A stretch of DNA of 10,142 nucleotides from the NCBI GenBank assembly GCA_018713755.1, contig DVOG01000168.1, forward strand, positions 1-10,142. Reading direction: 5' to 3'. Below the pieces are notes generated by a model. That model saw only the letters and a program-made list of their open reading frames with translations, ran no database searches and was not told where the DNA came from. This stretch comes from Candidatus Spyradosoma merdigallinarum. Its GTDB lineage: Bacteria; Verrucomicrobiota; Verrucomicrobiia; Opitutales; UBA953. Positions 6,935-10,142 of the stretch are shown one piece after another. Positions within the stretch are counted from its first letter, which is position 1. Each line of letters opens with the position of its first letter. A program made the translations under genes and the position numbers.

Positions 6935-6963
6935 CGTTCCCGCGGGAAAAACCGGCGGGAACG
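6935..6963. repeat. Inverted heptamer pair after the thioredoxin-like gene
   Basis: CGTTCCCGC (6935-6943) and GCGGGAACG (6955-6963) form a 9-bp stem with an 11-nt loop, 8 bp past the stop codon of the minus-strand gene. No U-tract follows on either strand. The rest of the 221-bp convergent gap (6822-6934) holds one GGGAGCG in each orientation (6832-6838 and 6905-6911) and nothing else recognisable. Confidence 0.75.
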
Positions 6964-6971
6964 CCGCGCGG

Positions 6972-7910
6972 TCATTTCCGGCGGCGTTTCTTTTTTTTGC
7001 CGTCCGCGCTTTTCCCGAGCCAGATTTCTTCGGTCTGGTCGGCGACGGACGCCCAGACGGAATCGGGATCGATTTCTCGGATTTTTTTGTTGAGGGCCTT
7101 GATGCGCGAATCGGTTTTGTCGGTGCGGCGCAGGTAGGCGACGCAGGCGGAAAGCAGTTCCTGGCGCTGCCAGGGCAGGTAGGTGGTTTCGTCGTCGACG
7201 GCGAGTTTTTTGACGAGCTCGCAGGCTTCGTCCGTGGAAATCATTTTCGCTTCGGGCTTGTCGGGGTCGCGGTGCGTCTTGTCGGTGATGAGCTTGAAGA
7301 CGTTGAATTCGATGCGTTTGGCGTAAGGCGTTTCGCCTTTCGGATCGTTTTCCCTGATGATTTTGAGCGCGTCTTCCGGGTAGTCGATGCCTTCAAGCAT
7401 CGCTTCGCCGTAAAGTTTCGCCTTGGTGAGGCCCTTTGCGCGTTCCGCCTTCTGCAGAATTTCCTTCTGTTTGCGGAAAAGGTCGAGTTTTTCGCGGATG
7501 GTCGCGGCGACGGTTTTCGTGTCGGCGAGAATTTCGTCGCCCTGCAGAATGTAGTATTTCCTGCCTTTTTCGTCGCACATCACGACGGCGGGATAGGAGT
7601 AGATGTGCGGCACTTTCAGGCCGCGGCGGATTTCGCGGACGCGTTCCTGCTGTTTTTCCGAAGGATTCTGAAAGACGGGAACGGCGAGCATGGCGGCGTT
7701 CCCGCAGGCTTTTTTGATTTCGGCGTCGCCCCAGAAAGACTTGAGCATTTCCTTGCTGCGGAAATCCCAGTCCGCGCCGTAGAAATAGACGAGGATGCCG
7801 TCTTTCGGGTCGCGTTTTTTTGCGGCTTCGAAAGTTTTGGCGGCGAAGGCGGCGAACAGGGGCGTTCCCGCGAGGCAGAGAAGAAGAAGGACTGTCAGAA
7901 ACTTTTTCAT
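6972..7910 (-). CDS. Secreted thioredoxin-fold protein lacking the CxxC active site
   Basis: The 312-residue protein has a signal peptide (MKKFLTVLLLLCLAGTPLFAAFA, cleavage near 22-24) and so acts outside the cytoplasm. Residues ~37-140 resemble a thioredoxin fold. GILVYFYGADWDFRSKEM matches the beta strand and active-site helix, but the usual WCxxC is WDFR, with no cysteine. YPAVV (106-110) supplies the cis-proline, and YYILQGDE (119-126) the following strand. A redox role is therefore unlikely; a binding or scaffold role is an inference. Residues ~140-295 are charged and helical, with no domain I recognise, ending in KKKKRRRK. The real start is the ATG at 7910; the frame stays open far upstream, but that part is antisense-like shadow of the neighbouring gene. 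It lies 65 bp after the transglutaminase-like gene on the same strand, probably in one operon. Confidence 0.82.
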   Translation of the reverse strand: MKKFLTVLLLLCLAGTPLFAAFAAKTFEAAKKRDPKDGILVYFYGADWDFRSKEMLKSFWGDAEIKKACGNAAMLAVPVFQNPSEKQQERVREIRRGLKVPHIYSYPAVVMCDEKGRKYYILQGDEILADTKTVAATIREKLDLFRKQKEILQKAERAKGLTKAKLYGEAMLEGIDYPEDALKIIRENDPKGETPYAKRIEFNVFKLITDKTHRDPDKPEAKMISTDEACELVKKLAVDDETTYLPWQRQELLSACVAYLRRTDKTDSRIKALNKKIREIDPDSVWASVADQTEEIWLGKSADGKKKKRRRK

Positions 7911-7975
7911 GTCCGGTAAAATTTTCGTGCGGTTTTCAGAAAGGATGACGCGGCGGCGTTCCCGTGGAGGATCGC

Positions 7976-9823
7976 TCAGCGCGGCGTCCCGTTTTTCCAT
8001 TTTTCGAAAGCTTCGCCGTATTTGGCGCGGGAAGCGACGATGGCGCCGATTTTCTCCTTGTAGGCGCGTTTGGCGGCGTCGTTCCCGGGAGCGACGGGCG
8101 CCTTGGCGTTGTAGTCCTTGGGGCTGAACGCGTAAGTTTTCGGGCCTGCGCCTTCGCCGACGGTTTTCGCCTGATAGTCCCAAACGGCTTCCCAGTTCCA
8201 GCGGCCGCCGGCGCCCGGCGATTCCGCCTTTTCCCAGAAGTCGGCGTAGAGCGCGATTTTTTCGTCGTCGGAGCCGAGCAGCGGGAGCAGCGTCGGGTAA
8301 ACGTATTTGCAGAGCGTGACGGCGCCGGACGCCGGGAACGAGGGCAGGAAGGATTCGACGATGTTTTTGTGAACGTCTTTCCAGAAATTTTTGTCGTCCT
8401 TCTTTTTTTCCGCGGCGAACCGGAGATATTCGCGCCAAACGGGGAAGTTGAGCGGCTGTTTTTTCAGCGCGTATTCGTAGAGCGAAAGCACGACGTTCGT
8501 TCCCGGCTTTTCGTCTTCGGAGGCGGCGAGGCGCGCGAGCGTCGCGATGCGGAAGGACGGGATCGTCTTTTCCGGATCGCCGCAGACTTCCTGCGTCAGG
8601 TGAAGGAATTCCCAATCGGTCTCGTCCCAAATCCGCCAGTGCAGGCTGCGTTCCCAGGAAATGGAATTGTTGTCGCGCCATTTTTTGCCGACGCGCACGG
8701 CGAAGGCGCAGTGTCCGGGTTCGCCCATCGTGACGGCGGGAACGCCGTTGGCGCAGGCGGCCGAGGCGCCGTAGTGGGAAACGCCGCCGCAGACGCAGCC
8801 GACTTCCCTCGCCATTTTCAGCTGATTGCGCTGATACCATTCGCGGAACGGCGCGTAGTAGTCGTTGGTGTGCACGCTGTCGCCGATTTTGTTCCAAAGG
8901 CGATAGGGCATTTGGAAAATGTCGCGCGTGCTGGCGTAGCCGGCTTCGGGGAGCTTGACGTTGTCCTGCCCCCAGCGCAGCGAATCTTCGCTCCCGAAAT
9001 AGATGTTGTTGGTGCGGCCGGTGACGCCGACGACGATGCGCGTGTCCCAGTAATCGAGGTCGTCGAAGAGCATGTTGAGGCGTTTTTCGCGCCAGCTTTC
9101 GGCGAAGAATTTGAAGCGGGCGTAAATGCGCGTCGGACCCTTTTTGCGCGCCTCTTCCTTGTCGTTTTCGAACTCGTCGTCGAACCAGCCGCGGCGGGAG
9201 AATTCGCCGGCGACGCCGGTCGCGATTTTTTTGACGACGGGAACGGTCTGCACTTCCGGATCCTTGTCGGAAAAGGCCTTGAGCAGCTGGATCGCGAAAA
9301 GCGCGTTTTCCGGCGGCGCGGAATAGAGGTAGCCTTCCGCCCAGTCGAGATCGTTCGTGAACTCGGCGAGGAAGCGGCGCGTCGCGCTTTTTTGCGTGAA
9401 TTTCTTGAAGTCGCCGAAAGATTCGCCGCCGCCGCAGGCGCGGATGAGCTCCCAGCGCGCGAGGTCTTTGCAGTTCTCTTCGTCTTTGAGAAAAGCTTCG
9501 ACGGCGGAGGGCTTCCACGTCTTGAATTGGGAAAGAACGTTTCGTTTCAGCCGGCGCTCGTATTTGTCCGGCTCCCGCCATTCGCCGCCGGAGAGCGCGG
9601 CGGCGCCTTTCTTTTCATCGTCGGATTTCGAAGATTTCGCCTTTTTCGAGGATTTTTTCGAAGGGGAGGATTTTTCGTCCGAAGAGCGTTTTTTCTTCTT
9701 CTTCTTCTTCGCGGAGTCGGATTTTTGCGACGACGGCGCGTCGGCGAACGCCGCGGGAACGCAGACGTCCGTCGCGACGCAGAATGCGCAGAAAGCGGCG
9801 GCAATGAAAAGGGAGTTTCTCAC
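7976..9823 (-). CDS. Secreted transglutaminase-like protein of unknown function
   Basis: The product is 615 residues. A signal peptide (VRNSLFIAAAFCAFCVATDVCVPAAFADA) is followed by a Lys/Ser/Asp-rich linker (about 35-75, seven lysines in a row). The middle region shows a transglutaminase-like core. Cys345 in CVCGGVSHYGASAACANGVPA is exactly 15 residues before GVPA, the family spacing to GIPA. His371 lies in GHCAFAVRVGKKW, and Asp384 shortly after the Trp completes a plausible Cys-His-Asp triad. Residues ~400-600 are Trp/Tyr-rich and helical, unrecognised. The GTG at 9823 is preferred over a TTG 36 bp upstream because AAGGA lies 10 nt before it and it gives a cleaner signal peptide. The partner downstream is the thioredoxin-like gene (65 bp gap). 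Family members include proteases, transamidases and inactive relatives, so the reaction is undetermined. Confidence 0.78.
   Translation of the reverse strand: MRNSLFIAAAFCAFCVATDVCVPAAFADAPSSQKSDSAKKKKKKKRSSDEKSSPSKKSSKKAKSSKSDDEKKGAAALSGGEWREPDKYERRLKRNVLSQFKTWKPSAVEAFLKDEENCKDLARWELIRACGGGESFGDFKKFTQKSATRRFLAEFTNDLDWAEGYLYSAPPENALFAIQLLKAFSDKDPEVQTVPVVKKIATGVAGEFSRRGWFDDEFENDKEEARKKGPTRIYARFKFFAESWREKRLNMLFDDLDYWDTRIVVGVTGRTNNIYFGSEDSLRWGQDNVKLPEAGYASTRDIFQMPYRLWNKIGDSVHTNDYYAPFREWYQRNQLKMAREVGCVCGGVSHYGASAACANGVPAVTMGEPGHCAFAVRVGKKWRDNNSISWERSLHWRIWDETDWEFLHLTQEVCGDPEKTIPSFRIATLARLAASEDEKPGTNVVLSLYEYALKKQPLNFPVWREYLRFAAEKKKDDKNFWKDVHKNIVESFLPSFPASGAVTLCKYVYPTLLPLLGSDDEKIALYADFWEKAESPGAGGRWNWEAVWDYQAKTVGEGAGPKTYAFSPKDYNAKAPVAPGNDAAKRAYKEKIGAIVASRAKYGEAFEKWKNGTPR
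8080..8093. repeat. Abutting heptamer pair CGTTCCC/GGGAGCG
   Basis: CGTTCCC (8080-8086) directly abuts GGGAGCG (8087-8093), giving a near-palindrome with one mismatch inside the transglutaminase-like gene (coding Pro-Gly-Asn). It is another pairing of the main heptamer with its sister form. Confidence 0.6.
9693..9710 (-). repeat. Six-unit TTC/GAA trinucleotide repeat encoding poly-lysine
   Basis: Six TTC units on the plus strand are read on the coding strand as AAG/GAA-type repeats, giving a lysine run in the linker of the transglutaminase-like protein. Gain or loss of a unit would keep the frame and change only linker charge and length. Confidence 0.7.
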
Positions 9824-9833
9824 GCGGGAATTT

Positions 9834-9838
9834 TCCTT
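9834..9838 (-). promoter_or_regulatory. Ribosome-binding site supporting the GTG start
   Basis: AAGGA on the minus strand lies 10 nt before the GTG at 9823 and inside the codons that would be translated from the alternative TTG at 9859. It favours the shorter protein. Confidence 0.5.
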
Positions 9839-9900
9839 CAGAAGGTTCTTTCGTGGCAAGCCAAAATTGCGACGCGCGTTCCCGCGGAGGCGTTCCCGGA

Positions 9901-9937
9901 AAACGGAACGTTCCCGCAGGAAAGCCTGCGGGAACGT
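9901..9937 (-). terminator. Hairpin terminator after the right-edge gene, built from two heptamers
   Basis: ACGTTCCCGCAGG (9908-9920) and CCTGCGGGAACGT (9925-9937) form a perfect 13-bp stem with a 4-nt loop. On the minus strand it is followed by TTCCGTTTTCC, a modest T-rich tract. It lies 37 bp after the stop codon of the right-edge gene. A smaller 8-bp hairpin, CGGATTTT/AAAATCCG (9949-9956 with 9964-9971), lies between stop and stem. Two more heptamers (9877-9883, 9891-9897) follow, so four copies crowd into 60 bp. Confidence 0.65.
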
Positions 9938-9974
9938 CGTGTCCGAAGCGGATTTTTTGAGGGAAAATCCGGAA

Positions 9975-10142
9975 TCAGAACGAAGCCTTGTCGAGAAGGT
10001 CTCCGAGGGAGCCGAAGCCCTTGTCGTCGGACGAGGAGGACATCGTCGTCTGCGAGGAATGGCTGCGGTCTCCGCCGTGGCCGCGGATGCGGTCGTAGGC
10101 GCGGATTTCCGCCTGAAGCTGGGCGGAATCGTAGTTGGCGGC
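9975..10142 (-). CDS. C-terminal tail of an unidentified protein, cut by window edge
   Basis: The minus-strand frame is open from the window end to a TGA at 9977-9975, giving 55 residues. It reads AANYDSAQLQAEIRAYDRIRG, then a Gly/His/Ser-rich low-complexity part (SSQTTMSSSSDDKG), then GFGSLGDLLDKASF at the end. I do not recognise it. The pattern of a helical segment, flexible linker and short amphipathic terminal helix could be a C-terminal docking tail, but that is a guess. Reality as a gene is supported by the terminator-like hairpin just downstream and by strand agreement with the operon that follows. Confidence 0.6.
   Translation of the reverse strand, partial: AANYDSAQLQAEIRAYDRIRGHGGDRSHSSQTTMSSSSDDKGFGSLGDLLDKASF

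Larger units (their letters stand above)
66..9936. repeat. Dispersed heptamer family GGGAACG/CGTTCCC, 48 copies
   Basis: The hand count gives 24 CGTTCCC and 24 GGGAACG on the plus strand, first at 66-72 and last at 9930-9936. Base composition alone predicts about two. The usual flank is a GC on the GGG side (GCGGGAACG). Seventeen copies lie in the ~1.1 kb between genes and 31 in ~9.1 kb of coding sequence. Examples are 725-731, 1113-1119, 1739-1745, 2885-2891, 3479-3485, 3494-3500, 4193-4199, 4262-4268, 4328-4334, 5030-5036, 5106-5112, 7677-7683, 7697-7703, 8738-8744 and 9239-9245. The sister word GGGAGCG occurs 13 times. Confidence 0.93.

Noticed and set aside
6630..7919. A 429-codon plus-strand frame overlapping the end of mdh and the thioredoxin-like gene
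   Set aside because: It runs through the mdh terminator hairpin and is antisense to the minus-strand gene, with a Phe/Arg/Gly-biased composition and no recognisable domain.
7911..9581. Upstream extension of the thioredoxin-like gene to an 869-residue frame
   Set aside because: The added part is Arg-rich low-complexity sequence overlapping the transglutaminase-like gene in another frame. The signal peptide at the ATG 7910 marks the true start.
66..9936. The GGGAACG repeats as a CRISPR array or REP/BIME cluster
   Set aside because: Spacing is irregular and copies lie inside conserved coding regions. The unit is only 7-9 bp, too short for a CRISPR or REP element, and no Cas or REP-associated transposase gene is present.

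Overview
The window is bacterial DNA of high GC (roughly 60-65% by eye) and is densely coded. It holds nine protein genes, two of them cut by the window edges, and only about 1.1 kb of intergenic sequence. No rRNA, tRNA, CRISPR array or insertion sequence is visible. Several features fit a Verrucomicrobiota/PVC-type bacterium from a glycan-rich (gut-like) habitat: A-rich leaders with weak or absent Shine-Dalgarno sequences, many secreted proteins, and a large host-glycan-type GH20 enzyme. This placement is an inference from general character, not from a marker gene.

Layout. The left block reads on the minus strand. From right to left it has a 976-residue secreted GH20 beta-hexosaminidase-like enzyme (1757-4687), an intrinsic terminator, a 72-residue probable lipoprotein (1368-1586), a DJ-1/PfpI protein (732-1304), and the N-terminal half of purD (1-624, running off the left edge). 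A divergent 176-bp control region separates the GH20 gene from two plus-strand metabolic genes: an inositol-monophosphatase-family phosphatase (4864-5628) and a malate dehydrogenase (5752-6750) that ends in a very strong hairpin terminator. Converging on that terminator is a minus-strand pair that looks like an operon. It consists of a secreted transglutaminase-like protein (7976-9823) followed 65 bp later by a secreted thioredoxin-fold protein that has lost its CxxC motif (6972-7910). At the right edge is the C-terminal tail of another minus-strand gene (9975-10142), followed by its own hairpin.

The most unusual signal is not a gene. The heptamer GGGAACG (reverse complement CGTTCCC) occurs 48 times by hand count, 24 in each orientation, where about two would be expected from base composition. 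It is about four to five times denser between genes (17 copies in about 1.1 kb) than inside them (31 in about 9.1 kb). Within genes it is read in several different frames, giving Val-Pro, Gly-Asn, Gly-Thr, Phe-Pro or Glu-Arg. It is therefore a DNA-level motif rather than a protein motif. Head-to-head pairs form the stems of the two strongest terminator-like hairpins and of several other stem-loops. A sister form, GGGAGCG, is also enriched. The density and behaviour resemble DNA uptake sequences or another genome-wide recognition word. No protein that reads it is encoded in this window.

Functionally, the identified genes cover purine synthesis (purD), central carbon metabolism (mdh), a small phosphatase, a stress/glycation-type DJ-1 protein, extracellular glycan degradation (GH20), and an uncharacterised secreted pair. 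Apart from the two-gene pair and the lipoprotein/DJ-1/purD run, nothing suggests one common pathway.
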